NCBI GenBank assembly: GCA_964432595.1
Contig: CAYSOF010000015.1
Span: forward strand, 103,225-167,224
Direction: 5' to 3'
Length of the DNA stretch: 64,000 nucleotides
Source: DASYLJ01 sp964432595
Lineage (GTDB): Bacteria; Desulfobacterota; Binatia; DP-6
The notes beneath the pieces were generated by a model that saw nothing but the letters and a program-made list of their open reading frames with translations, was not told the origin of the DNA and did no database searches. How positions within the stretch are numbered: the first letter of the stretch is position 1; the number at the start of each line of letters is the position of its first letter. This document shows, piece by piece, positions 1 to 8,384 of this stretch. The position numbers and the translations under genes were made by a program.

Positions 1-573
1 TCCGCCATGACGGCGGACGGCGTCGACGAGGCCGCGCACGAGCCGCAAGGGGTGCACCTGCGCCTGCTCCGCGAAACGCAGGCACGGCCCGGTATCGACC
101 GCCCCGAGCGGTGCGCGTGCCAGCCGCTCGACGGAGACGCCTGCGTCCCGTGCCGCGTCGAGCTCCGCGTCCAGGTGCTCGCGCGGCGCCGGCGCACCGA
201 TCAGCCAGCCGTCGAGGCGCTCGAATCCACACGCGATCTCCTCGTCGCGCACCAGCGTTTCGATCCGGTCGATCGCGGCGGCGTGGCTGAATGCGGCCGC
301 GCGGGCGCCGTCGGCGCCGTGGACGGACGCGATCCGTGCCCAGCCGTGATCGAGCGCCGTGACGAGCTGGGCCGTGGTGCGGCCCGTCTCACCGCCGCCG
401 ATCTCGCTCTGCTCGAGGACGACGACGTCGCGCCCCTCGCGGGCGAGGAGATAGGCCGTCATCAGGCCGGCGATGCCCGCGCCGACGATGCAGACGTCGG
501 CGCGGGCGTCGGCGGAGAGCGCCGAGGCGAACGGCGCCTCGCCGCGGTCGTACCATGCGGACGACGTGCTCAT
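1..573 (-). CDS. FAD-dependent oxidoreductase (DAO family), C-terminus cut by window edge
   Basis: The N-terminal 191 residues are visible; the rest lies beyond the left edge. A Rossmann-type FAD-binding motif (VGAGIAG, about residues 30-36) is followed by a hydrophobic helix and an acidic strand end (VVVLEQ), the classic GxGxxG...E signature for binding the ADP part of FAD. A second segment, GGETGRTTAQL, resembles the flavin-contacting region of the D-amino-acid oxidase / glycine oxidase family. In related proteins this part is often followed by a Rieske domain, but that cannot be seen here. The ATG overlaps the TGA of the upstream metallothionein-like gene (ATGA), so the two are probably co-transcribed. 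The substrate cannot be inferred. Confidence 0.8.
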   Translation of the reverse strand, partial: MSTSSAWYDRGEAPFASALSADARADVCIVGAGIAGLMTAYLLAREGRDVVVLEQSEIGGGETGRTTAQLVTALDHGWARIASVHGADGARAAAFSHAAAIDRIETLVRDEEIACGFERLDGWLIGAPAPREHLDAELDAARDAGVSVERLARAPLGAVDTGPCLRFAEQAQVHPLRLVRGLVDAVRRHGG

Positions 574-809
574 CCGCCGACGCGGTCGCGCAGACCGTGC
601 TCTCCGTCCTGCGCCGCACAGTGCGCGCAGCAGAAGAACCGGCCCGCCGCTTCCACGCCGTGCCCGAGGATCATGCAGGCGCAGTGCTCGCAGCGTGGCG
701 CCAGCTTGTGCGCCGCGCATTCGAAGCTGTCGAAGACGTGCGTCTGGCCCGCCGTGACCACCTGGAAGGCCTTGTCGTACTCGTTTCCACAGACTTCGCA
801 CTGCGCCAT
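570..809 (-). CDS. prokaryotic metallothionein-like small Cys-rich protein
   Basis: 79 residues with nine cysteines and several histidines in short metal-binding clusters: CEVCGNEYDKAF at residues 4-15, CEHCACM near the middle and FCCAHCA near the end. The arrangement and the phrases TAGQTHVFDSFECA and ILGHGVEA match the prokaryotic metallothionein family as I remember it. These proteins bind zinc or other thiophilic metals in the cytoplasm. The start at 809 is favoured over a longer reading frame because AGGAGG precedes it at good spacing. Its stop overlaps the start of the FAD oxidoreductase by four bases, so it is the first gene of that pair. The family call is from recall of sequence pattern, not a search. 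Confidence 0.75.
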   Translation of the reverse strand: MAQCEVCGNEYDKAFQVVTAGQTHVFDSFECAAHKLAPRCEHCACMILGHGVEAAGRFFCCAHCAAQDGEHGLRDRVGG

Positions 810-834
810 GTCGTCCACCTCCTGTGTACGGTCG

Positions 835-2220
835 TCAGAACAGGTCGTCGAAGAAGTCCCCGACATCGTCGGCCAGATCGTCCCCGATGTCCCCGATGTC
901 GTCGCCGATCTCCTCGAACGCCGACGTGAACAGGTCGCTGCCCTCCTCCTCCGCGATGACGCCGAAGGGCACCTCGCCGGGAGGCTGGAAGCGATTGTTC
1001 ACGAGGCGGTCCCGGCGCGCGATGCGGACCACGTCGACCAATGGGATCGTTTCACCGAAGCGCGCGTTGATCGCCTCGATGAACGCATTGGCGATCAGCG
1101 CGTGGCCCGTGCGCGTCGGATGGACGCCGTCCAGGCCGAAGATGCCGCCGAGGTAGCGCGTCGTCAGCAGGGTCCCGCCGACGTCGACGCCGTTCGTCGC
1201 GTAGCCGTCGAAGATGGCGAAGACGTCGACCGTGGCGATCGGGATGTTGCGCGACACCTCCACTTCGGTGACCGCCGTGGCGATCTCCGCGTTGAAGGCC
1301 GCGACGGTGCCGCGGATGCTGGCGCGCTCGTCGGCGTTCAGCACCTTGTTGCACGGCGGCGTCGGCAGGAGATCCCGGTCGAGGTCGATCGACAGCAGAT
1401 CGTCGGCCGGCACCGGGTCGATCGTGCCGTCCGCGCGCTGGCACTGCGTGACCGTCTGGCCCGCGCGACGAAGCGCCGCGATCTGCGTGACGTCCGGGAT
1501 GTTGGCAACCACCATCGGCACGCCGTTGTCCGCGAGCGCGTTCAGCAGGCGGCGATACTGCGTCCCGAACTCGGCCGGCGTCAGCTCGGCGCCCGCCGGA
1601 TTCGTCCTGGTCGCGAGGTCGAGGACGTCGTTGTTGCCGAGCCACAGCATGATGAACGACGGCCGCGCGTCGCGCGCCGCGGTCACCTGCGAGACGTCGT
1701 CGTCCTGCAGCGGCAGGCCGAGGATCAGGAACTTCATGATCTCGCGGCCGTCGGCGTCGCCGGTGACGAGGTCACCCGCGAAGCCCTCGGAGTCTATCCG
1801 CTCGAACACCGACGAGACGCTCTCGCCGGGCACCGCCAGGTTGCGCACGTCGCGATCGGGATCGCTGCGGAACCCGATGCCGTCGGTGCGCCGCCGAACT
1901 TCGCCGGGCTCGAGCAGGCCGTTCCGGTTGTCGTCGAAGATGCGATAGGGCGGCGGCACGCCCGGCCCTTCCATCAACGGCTGCGGCAGCTTCACGCGCG
2001 CGCGACGCGCGATGATCGCCGGCGCGCTGTTCTGCTGGCCCATCTGACCACGCTCGACCAGACCGCCGTTGCCGAAGCCGGCGAGAATGCTGTCGCCGAC
2101 GACGACGGTACGCCGCAAGAGCACCGAGCGCACCGCCGCGTCGGCGGGAAGCGCCGTCGCGGCGATCCCGGCGAGGATCGACGCGACGGCGACGAAACGA
2201 GTGACGTTCTCAGATCGCAT
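835..2220 (-). CDS. secreted SGNH/GDSL hydrolase with acidic C-terminal tail
   Basis: 461 residues. An N-terminal signal peptide ends near ALPADAA (about residue 29). The catalytic-serine block VVGDSILAGFGNGG puts Ser at residue 44; the GNND block is at 195-198; the Asp-His block DGVHPTRTGH lies near the end. These are blocks I, III and V of the SGNH esterase/lipase fold. An EF-hand-like segment DDNRNGLLEPGE (96-107) is inserted after the first block and may bind calcium. The last 35 residues are an Asp/Phe-rich amphipathic tail unlike the catalytic domain. The start at 2220 begins the signal peptide and lies four bases past the upstream BON gene, so the two probably form an operon. The ester substrate is unknown. 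Confidence 0.85.
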   Translation of the reverse strand: MRSENVTRFVAVASILAGIAATALPADAAVRSVLLRRTVVVGDSILAGFGNGGLVERGQMGQQNSAPAIIARRARVKLPQPLMEGPGVPPPYRIFDDNRNGLLEPGEVRRRTDGIGFRSDPDRDVRNLAVPGESVSSVFERIDSEGFAGDLVTGDADGREIMKFLILGLPLQDDDVSQVTAARDARPSFIMLWLGNNDVLDLATRTNPAGAELTPAEFGTQYRRLLNALADNGVPMVVANIPDVTQIAALRRAGQTVTQCQRADGTIDPVPADDLLSIDLDRDLLPTPPCNKVLNADERASIRGTVAAFNAEIATAVTEVEVSRNIPIATVDVFAIFDGYATNGVDVGGTLLTTRYLGGIFGLDGVHPTRTGHALIANAFIEAINARFGETIPLVDVVRIARRDRLVNNRFQPPGEVPFGVIAEEEGSDLFTSAFEEIGDDIGDIGDDLADDVGDFFDDLF

Positions 2221-2224
2221 GCAG

Positions 2225-3241
2225 TCAGGGCTCCACACGGAGGTCGTCACGGACGGCGCGCACGCCGCTGGTCGTGCGGGCGGCAACGGCCGCCTGGAGA
2301 CGATCCTCCTGGCTGGGAACGGTGCCGCTCAGGCGCGCGACGCCGTTCTGTACTTCGACGGTGACGTTCTTCAGGTCTTCGGTGCGCGCCAGCGTGTCCT
2401 TCACGCGGCCCTGCACGTCGTCGTCCTTCGCCTGCACGGCGTCCTGCTTGTCGGCCGGAACGACCTGCAGCTGGTTCGCGACCGACTTCACGCCGTTCAC
2501 CTTGTGCGCGTTCTCCTCGGCCGCGGCCTTGGCGTCGGCGGTCGGCACCATGCCGAACAGCGTGACCTTGCCGTTCATCGTGTCGACGTTGACGTCCATA
2601 CCGGGCGTGCGCTCGTCGGCGAGCAGGCGCATCTTGACGGCCGACGTGATCCACATGTCGCGCGCGGTCGACGCCTGCGCGCCTTCGCTGGCCGAGCGCT
2701 CGGCCCAGATCTCCTGGTCACCGAGCTTGTCGGGGCTCTTGATCTCGCTGGCGACACGCTTCACGCCGTCGACGTGCGACGCCACTTCCACGGCGCGCAG
2801 GTGATCGCTGAGCGTCGGCGTCGTGCCGCCGAGCAGCACGACGCCGGCGTTCACCGACTCGACGTCGACCTTCCCGAGGTCGCGCTCCGCGTCCAGCGCC
2901 GCATTCACGCGCTTCGTCACGTCCGCATCGTCGGACGCCGCCGCATCCTGGCGCTTCACGCTCACCACCTGCACGAGGTTGCGGACGCCGGTGACACCGT
3001 CGATGCCCTTCACGACCGACTCGGCCTTCGTCTTCTCGCCCGCGGAGCCGACGGTGCCGTGCAGCGTGACCTTACCGTTCACGGTGTCGACGTTGATGTC
3101 GTTCGCACTCACGCCCTCGGTGGTGAGCAATGCCATCTTCGCTTTCGTCGTGATCCACGGATCGGACGGCGCGGCCGTCGCGAGCGAGGTCAACAGCAAC
3201 ACCCCGGCGGACGTTGCGATGAATCGGGTCATCAGTCTCAT
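2225..3241 (-). CDS. periplasmic protein with four BON domains
   Basis: 338 residues: a signal peptide (cleavage near SLATAA), then four repeats of the BON fold. The repeats start with WITTKAKMALL, DVTKRVNAALD, WITSAVKMRLL and VQGRVKDTLAR, and each carries a strand such as VNGKVTLHGTV, NAGVVLLGGTT, MNGKVTLFGMV or QNGVARLSGTV. BON domains occur in OsmY-like proteins and are thought to bind phospholipid or stabilise the envelope under osmotic stress. AAGGAG just before the ATG at 3241 decides this start over a longer frame. The gene is immediately upstream of the SGNH hydrolase (four-base gap). E. coli OsmY has two BON domains; four is unusually many. Confidence 0.85.
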   Translation of the reverse strand: MRLMTRFIATSAGVLLLTSLATAAPSDPWITTKAKMALLTTEGVSANDINVDTVNGKVTLHGTVGSAGEKTKAESVVKGIDGVTGVRNLVQVVSVKRQDAAASDDADVTKRVNAALDAERDLGKVDVESVNAGVVLLGGTTPTLSDHLRAVEVASHVDGVKRVASEIKSPDKLGDQEIWAERSASEGAQASTARDMWITSAVKMRLLADERTPGMDVNVDTMNGKVTLFGMVPTADAKAAAEENAHKVNGVKSVANQLQVVPADKQDAVQAKDDDVQGRVKDTLARTEDLKNVTVEVQNGVARLSGTVPSQEDRLQAAVAARTTSGVRAVRDDLRVEP

Positions 3242-3492
3242 GGCGATCTCCTTCGCACCCAGAATGCGGCACCATTGCCGCGCGATGGAGCGCCTACAAA
3301 GCAGGATTCGCGCCACCGCCGCCCTGCCGACGCCGAGGCGGATGTGCGCCCGGTTTCCATGGACCGGCTTACATCCGCTGGCACGTCTTACAAATCTTCC
3401 ACGCGCCAACCGCGGAGAATGCGGCGCGCATCGCACGGTCCGCGCTGGCACACGCGTTGCTCCCCGATCTTCATCTTCGCAGGAGGGATTCC

Positions 3493-3681
3493 ATGCTCAG
3501 CTGGGCCATAACGTTCTTCGTAGTCGCACTCGTCGCCGCAGCCCTCGGGTTCGGCGGAGTGGCCGGCATGTCCGCCAACATCGGATGGTTGCTGGCCGTG
3601 CTCGGCGTTGTGCTTCTCATCGTCGGCGTCTTCTTCGGCGGACGCGGACTGGGAGGACGGCCGCCCAGCGCGATCCCCTGA
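3493..3681 (+). CDS. DUF1328 small two-helix membrane protein
   Basis: 62 residues with two hydrophobic helices (ITFFVVALVAAALGFGG and IGWLLAVLGVVLLIVG) and the hallmark start MLSWA. Both fit the DUF1328 family (YtjA-like), small inner-membrane proteins often found in stress regulons. The start at 3493 is chosen because AGGAGG at 3481-3486 sits correctly before it. The gene is divergent from the BON/SGNH operon across a 251-base intergenic region in which I see no convincing promoter. A strong hairpin follows the gene. Function unknown. Confidence 0.8.
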   Translation: MLSWAITFFVVALVAAALGFGGVAGMSANIGWLLAVLGVVLLIVGVFFGGRGLGGRPPSAIP

Positions 3682-3741
3682 ACCTCCACGCTCCCGTCCC
3701 TGACGGTGCCGCGACCCCTGCCCCGCGGCCCGTCACCCCAC

Positions 3742-3780
3742 CCGCCGCGGCGTTGGATATCGGGTCCGACGCCGCGGCGG
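3742..3780 (+). terminator. GC-rich hairpin after the DUF1328 gene, probable terminator
   Basis: A perfect 12-bp stem: CCGCCGCGGCGT at 3742-3753 pairs with ACGCCGCGGCGG at 3769-3780 around a 15-base loop, followed by TGTTT. It lies 61 bases past the DUF1328 stop and before the receiver gene. The following T-run is weak, so it may work only partly. Confidence 0.55.
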
Positions 3781-3831
3781 TGTTTCGGCCTCGACCCGCT
3801 CGCGACGAATCGCTAGGGTCGTCCGCGAGCG

Positions 3832-4182
3832 ATGTCCCACCGGGTTCTCATCGTCGACGATCACGTCGAGTCCGCGGAAGGCCTGGCCGAGCTGCTCGAC
3901 ATCTGGGGCCACGAAGCGCACGTCGCCCACGACGGCGCCGGTGCGCTCGCGATCGCTCCACGCGTCCAGCCGACCCTCGCGCTGCTCGACCTCGGGCTGC
4001 CCGGCATGGACGGCTGCGAGCTCGCGCGGCGCCTCCGCGCCGCAGGACTGACCGAGGTGACGCTCGTGGCGCTGACCGGCAGCAACACGCCAGACGACCG
4101 CGCCCGGGTGACGGCCGCCGGCTTCGCGCATCATCTGGTGAAGCCGGTCGACCTGCAGCAGCTGCAGCGCCTGCTCGGCTAG
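3832..4182 (+). CDS. single-domain response regulator (receiver only)
   Basis: 116 residues making up one receiver domain and nothing else. The acidic pocket is at residues 9-10 (VDDH), the phospho-acceptor Asp at 53 (LLDLGLPG), the conserved Thr/Ser position in ALTGS and the Lys at 104 (VKPVD). Such stand-alone receivers act in phosphorelays or bind partner proteins. The ending is close to that of the hybrid kinase's own receiver at 14700 and to the receivers at 15046 and 27947, suggesting related outputs. There is no adjacent kinase. The gene converges with the phosphatase-family gene and their stop codons overlap. Confidence 0.85.
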   Translation: MSHRVLIVDDHVESAEGLAELLDIWGHEAHVAHDGAGALAIAPRVQPTLALLDLGLPGMDGCELARRLRAAGLTEVTLVALTGSNTPDDRARVTAAGFAHHLVKPVDLQQLQRLLG

Positions 4183-4856
4183 GAGACCGGCGGCCGGAGC
4201 TCCGCCCGGACCGGCAGGTGGTCGCTGGCCCAGCGCGACAGCGGCGTGTCGTGGGCACGCAGGGTGACGAACGCGGATGCCGGACGGACGAGCACGCGGT
4301 CCAGCGCGAGCAACGGACGCACCGTCGGAAACGATGCGACCGCTGCACAGGCGAAGCTCGCGCGGAGACGGCGCAGGACGCGGGCGGGACCGAGCCACTC
4401 GTTGAGGTCGCCGAGCAGCACGACGAGGTCCGGCGTCGCCTGCTCGACCACGTTGCCGAGCAGCATCTCCACCTGGCGCCGTCGCTCGTATCCACGTAGC
4501 CCGAGATGCGTGACGATGACCCGGCACGTCCCCGGCGAGACGTCGAGGTCGGCGTCGATCGCGCCGCGCGGCTCCCGCCCGGCGATGCTGAGATCGACGA
4601 GGCGCACCGCCCGCGGCGGCAAGCGCGTCAGGAGCGCGTTGCCGAAGTGACCGTCCTCGCGCAGCAGCGTCGGCCCCGCGACGGCGTGATACCCCGCCCG
4701 CTCGGCCAGGTACGCGACTTGATCCGTGTCGCCGCCGACCTCCTGGAGCCCGACGACGTCGGCCTCCAGCTCGCGGATGACGTCGGCGACGCGATCGGGA
4801 TCGCAGCGTGCATCTCGGCCGATGCACCGATGTACGTTGTAGGACGCAACGATCAC
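4179..4856 (-). CDS. endonuclease/exonuclease/phosphatase family protein (YbhP-like)
   Basis: 225 residues. Motifs of the EEP metal-dependent phosphoesterase fold are present in order: ASYNVHR (Asn), VGLQEV (metal-binding Glu), FGNALLTR, VTHLGLR (His), LLGDLNEW (Asp/Asn) and SDHLPVRA (terminal Asp-His). The start is a GTG at 4856, three bases past the stop of the upstream phospholipase D gene; a longer frame would run into that gene. E. coli has the same neighbour pair (ybhP beside clsB), which supports a role in phospholipid metabolism or a phosphodiesterase step linked to it. The substrate is not established. Confidence 0.8.
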   Translation of the reverse strand: MIVASYNVHRCIGRDARCDPDRVADVIRELEADVVGLQEVGGDTDQVAYLAERAGYHAVAGPTLLREDGHFGNALLTRLPPRAVRLVDLSIAGREPRGAIDADLDVSPGTCRVIVTHLGLRGYERRRQVEMLLGNVVEQATPDLVVLLGDLNEWLGPARVLRRLRASFACAAVASFPTVRPLLALDRVLVRPASAFVTLRAHDTPLSRWASDHLPVRAELRPPVS

Positions 4857-4858
4857 CC

Positions 4859-6907
4859 TCAGCGCACCGAACCCAGGAGGAGCGCGAGTGCCACGATGCC
4901 CGGCGCCATGCCGAGGATCGTTCCGGCGAGGAAGTGGTCGAGGCGGACGTGCAGCGCGCCCGCGACGAGGTTCACGATCGTGAACGGCGCGACCGGCACC
5001 AGCCGCACGACGGCCATGCTGAGCACACCGTGTCGCCCGAGCCGGCGCGACACGCGGTCGACGTGGCGTCCCGCGATGCGGCGGATCGTGTCGCGCCACA
5101 GCGAGCGTCCGACGAGCCAGGTGACGGCGGCGGCCGCACAGGCGCCGAGAAGGGCGTACAGCATCCCGAGCCATGGGCCGAAGAGCAGCACCGTCGCCAT
5201 GATCAGGAGCGTCACCGGCAGCATGACCGCGCTGCCGATCACGTACGCGCCCATCGTGACGAACGGCGCGAACCCGTCGTTCCGTAGCGGCGCGGCCCAC
5301 TCCGCGAGACGGGTCGGCGACAGCCAGTCGGGCACGCCGCCCCACGTCCACAGCGCCGCGGCGAGCACCAGCAGCAGTAGCGTCGCCACCCCGCCCAGCA
5401 CCGAGCGCAGCGCGGGCTCGCGCAGCTCCGGCGGCAGCACGTCCGCCAGGAAGCGTCCGTGCGCCACGGGCCGCTCCAGGTCGACCAACGGCGTCTCCGG
5501 CAGGGCCTGATCGAGCCATCCCGGCGGCTCGTCCTCGAGCGGCACCAGCGTGCGCGGCCCGCCCTGCAGCCGCTCGACGGCGGCGATCAGCGATCCCGTC
5601 GCGGAGAACGCCTCGGCGACGCGCTCGGGCGGCACCCCGAGCTGCTCGCCGAGCAGGCGGTCACGAACGCGCGCGATCCCTCGCGCGACCGCCGGATCGC
5701 CGTTCGCCTCGAGTGCGAAGTCGCATTCGGTGTCGAGCCCCATCGAGCGGTTGCTCAGGTTCGACGAGGCGACGCGCAGGAGCACGTCGTCGACGATCAT
5801 GACCTTCGAATGGATGTTGAGCGCCGCGTCGCCGGGCAGCTGCGGCCGGTAGACACGGAGCCGTCCGTGGACGTCCGCGTCCTTCAGGTGGCGCAGGAGC
5901 CGTCCGCGCATCACGCCCATCGTGCGCTCCTCGAGCCAGCCGGAGCAGCAGCGCGGCAACACCATCACGATCTCGGGTCCGTCGGCCTCCGCCAGCCGGG
6001 CGGCCAGCGCGTCGCGGACCACCGACGACGTCAGGTACTGGTTCTCGATGTAGATCCGCTCGCGCGCCGCCGCGATCGAGTCGCGGTACAGGGCCTCGAC
6101 CTCGCGCACCTCCTTCCGTCCGTCGTAGGCGGGCTCGGTGCGGGCGATGCCGACGGGCACGCGCTCGAAGTCGGGTCGCAGCGGAGGCCACGGATCGGCT
6201 CCCGGCCGCGGCGGGCGGAGCTGCCGGCCCGTCGCATGACGCCAGCGCGTCCGCGCGAGCCGCCCGAGGTCGGCGGCCACCGTGCCCGATACCGCGACCT
6301 GCACGTCGTGGAACGGCGGGTATGCCGCGCCGTCCGGCAGCACCCGCAACGGGTCGTCGGGGAGGTGCGCGCTCGTGTCCCAGCGGCTCGTCGTGAGATC
6401 GAGCCCGCCCAGGAAGGCGACCGCGTCGTCCACGACGACCAGCTTCTGATGGTGGCAGGCACCCAGCGGATGCTCCCCGTCGAGGCAGAACGTCACGCGT
6501 CGATGCGTGCGCCATCCGAGTCGAATGGCCGGAAGCAGCTCGCGCTCCATCGCGAAGACGAGCGAGAAGTCCCAGTCGAGCAGGTAGACGCGCAGCCGGC
6601 GATTCCGGCGCACGACCGCGTCGAGGAACGGCCCGAGCTCGTTCGGGAGCCCGTCGGGCATCTCGGGCATGAGGCGCGCGCGCGACTGGATGTCCCAGCC
6701 GACGATGATGACCTGCTCGCGCGCCCGCAGCACCGCGTGCACGAACGCCTCGAAGTACACCGCCGCGTCGGCCAGCACCGCGACACGCGAAGCGTCGGCG
6801 ACCCGCCAGCAGGTGTCGCCCGGACGCAGGAGCGCCGACCGGGTCACCTCGTTGGGAACCGTCTCGGACCGTGACGTGCGCACTCGGGCCGAAGAAGCAG
6901 GCCGCAT
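4859..6907 (-). CDS. cardiolipin-synthase-like phospholipase D fused to a VTT (DedA/SNARE-associated) membrane domain
   Basis: About 680 residues. Two HKD motifs mark the phospholipase D fold: HQKLVVVDDAVAFLGG in the N-terminal half and HSKVMIVDDVLLRVASSN in the second. Each has the invariant His-Lys-Asp and the trailing GG or SN. After a linker come a transmembrane helix (LLLLVLAAALW) and a VTT/DedA-type domain with several hydrophobic segments and the loop VPVAPFTIVNLVAG. Family knowledge suggests phosphatidyl transfer at the inner membrane. The start is uncertain: ATG 6907 is used, while a GTG at 6955 would add 16 residues; neither has a good ribosome site. The gene is followed within three bases by the EEP gene. 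Confidence 0.85.
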   Translation of the reverse strand: MRPASSARVRTSRSETVPNEVTRSALLRPGDTCWRVADASRVAVLADAAVYFEAFVHAVLRAREQVIIVGWDIQSRARLMPEMPDGLPNELGPFLDAVVRRNRRLRVYLLDWDFSLVFAMERELLPAIRLGWRTHRRVTFCLDGEHPLGACHHQKLVVVDDAVAFLGGLDLTTSRWDTSAHLPDDPLRVLPDGAAYPPFHDVQVAVSGTVAADLGRLARTRWRHATGRQLRPPRPGADPWPPLRPDFERVPVGIARTEPAYDGRKEVREVEALYRDSIAAARERIYIENQYLTSSVVRDALAARLAEADGPEIVMVLPRCCSGWLEERTMGVMRGRLLRHLKDADVHGRLRVYRPQLPGDAALNIHSKVMIVDDVLLRVASSNLSNRSMGLDTECDFALEANGDPAVARGIARVRDRLLGEQLGVPPERVAEAFSATGSLIAAVERLQGGPRTLVPLEDEPPGWLDQALPETPLVDLERPVAHGRFLADVLPPELREPALRSVLGGVATLLLLVLAAALWTWGGVPDWLSPTRLAEWAAPLRNDGFAPFVTMGAYVIGSAVMLPVTLLIMATVLLFGPWLGMLYALLGACAAAAVTWLVGRSLWRDTIRRIAGRHVDRVSRRLGRHGVLSMAVVRLVPVAPFTIVNLVAGALHVRLDHFLAGTILGMAPGIVALALLLGSVR

Positions 6908-7037
6908 GCCATGCCCGACGGATGGAAAAACGCCGCGCCGGACCGCTCGCGACACCCGCCGGCATGTAAAGCCTACACGCTACCGCCGGAAATACCGCCG
7001 CATCTCGGCGGGATACGTTCGGCTCGGCGCGGCAGGG

Positions 7038-8384
7038 TCAGTCGCGCTTGTAGAGGTTCAGGCGGTTGTAGAGCGTCTTCAGGCTGATCCCGAGAACGTC
7101 GGCGGTCTTCTTCTTGTCGCCGTCGTAATGCGCCAGCGTGGCCAGGATGAGCCGCCGCTCGACCTCCGTCAGCGACGTGCCGACCTTGAGCGGCTCGGCG
7201 GCATCGATGGGGAGCGACACGACCGGCGCGCGCACCTCCTCGGGGAGGCACTCGAGGCCGACCTCGTCGTCGGCCATGATGAACGCACGGTGGACGACGT
7301 TGCGCAGCTCGCGGACGTTGCCCGGCCATTCGTAGCGCTCGAGGCGCGCGATCGCCTCGTCGGACATGCGCTTCTGCTTCTGCTCCGCCTCGTTCAGGAT
7401 CTCGAGGAAATGCCGCGCCAGCAGGGCGACGTCGCCCTCGCGATCGCGCAGCGGTGGCAGCGAGATCGGGAAGACGTTCAGGCGGTAGTACAGGTCCTCG
7501 CGCAGCTTGCCCTCGGCGACCGCCTGCGTCGGGCTGCGGTTGGTCGCCGCGATCACGCGGACGTCGGTCTGGAGGGGCGTGTCGCCGCCGATGCGGAGCA
7601 CGCTGCCCGTCTCGAGCACACGCAGGAGCTTCACCTGCAGCTCGATCGGCATCTCGGTGATCTCGTCGAGGAACAGCGTACCGCCCGACGCACGCTCGAA
7701 GTGCCCGCGGTGGCGCTGTCCGGCGCCGGTGAAGCTGCCGCGCTCGTGGCCGAAGAGCTCGCTCTCGATCAGGTTCGGCGACACCGCGCCGCAGTTGATC
7801 GCGAGGAACGGCCCGCGCCGGCGATGGCTCAGCTCGTGGACGGTCTCGGAGGCGATCTCCTTGCCGGTGCCGCTCTCGCCCATCAGCAGCACCGTTGCCT
7901 CGGTCGGCGCGACCTTGCCGATCAGGTCGTAGACCTGCTGCATGGCCGCGGCCGCGCCGATCATGCGGCCGAACCGGCCGAGCTTCCGCAGCTCGCCGCG
8001 CAGCGACCGGATCTCGGTGCGCATCTCCAGCCGGCGGGCGACGTTGGTCAGCACGGTCTTGAGCCGCGGCATGTCGACCGGCTTCGTCAGGTAGTCGGTC
8101 ACGCCGATGCGCAGCGCCTCGATCGCCGACTCGACGCTCGCGTGTCCCGTGATCAGCACCATGTCGGTGCTCTGCGTGCGGTCGAGGTCCTTCAGCAGGT
8201 CGATGCCCGAGCCGTCGGGCAGCACGAGGTCGCTGAGGACGACGTCGGGCGTCCGCTCCTCGAGCAGTCCGCGCGCTTCGGCCAGCGTGCCTGCCGTGCG
8301 CGTCGTGAAGCCCTCGCGCTCGACCAGCTCGGCCATGCCGCGCAGCTGCGTCGGGTCGTCGTCGATCAGCAGCGCGTCAGGCAT
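7038..8384 (-). CDS. sigma-54-dependent response regulator (NtrC family)
   Basis: 448 residues in three parts. The receiver domain has phospho-acceptor Asp 52 (LSDLVLPD) and Lys 101. The AAA+ domain has Walker A GESGTGKE (169-176), GSFTGA (216-221), the sigma-54 contact loop normally GAFTGA, and Walker B GGTLFLDEI. The C-terminal Fis-type helix-turn-helix ends TADVLGISLKTLYNRL. It should activate sigma-54 promoters once phosphorylated. The start at 8384 overlaps the kinase stop by eight bases, so the two genes are translationally coupled and probably partners. The Ala-to-Ser change in the contact loop is conservative. Confidence 0.92.
   Translation of the reverse strand: MPDALLIDDDPTQLRGMAELVEREGFTTRTAGTLAEARGLLEERTPDVVLSDLVLPDGSGIDLLKDLDRTQSTDMVLITGHASVESAIEALRIGVTDYLTKPVDMPRLKTVLTNVARRLEMRTEIRSLRGELRKLGRFGRMIGAAAAMQQVYDLIGKVAPTEATVLLMGESGTGKEIASETVHELSHRRRGPFLAINCGAVSPNLIESELFGHERGSFTGAGQRHRGHFERASGGTLFLDEITEMPIELQVKLLRVLETGSVLRIGGDTPLQTDVRVIAATNRSPTQAVAEGKLREDLYYRLNVFPISLPPLRDREGDVALLARHFLEILNEAEQKQKRMSDEAIARLERYEWPGNVRELRNVVHRAFIMADDEVGLECLPEEVRAPVVSLPIDAAEPLKVGTSLTEVERRLILATLAHYDGDKKKTADVLGISLKTLYNRLNLYKRD

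Noticed and set aside
7..2364. 785-residue plus-strand open frame
   Set aside because: It is antisense to the FAD oxidoreductase, metallothionein-like and SGNH genes, all of which have family motifs. Its own protein is Arg/Ala/Val-rich with no motif, as expected from high-GC antisense frames.
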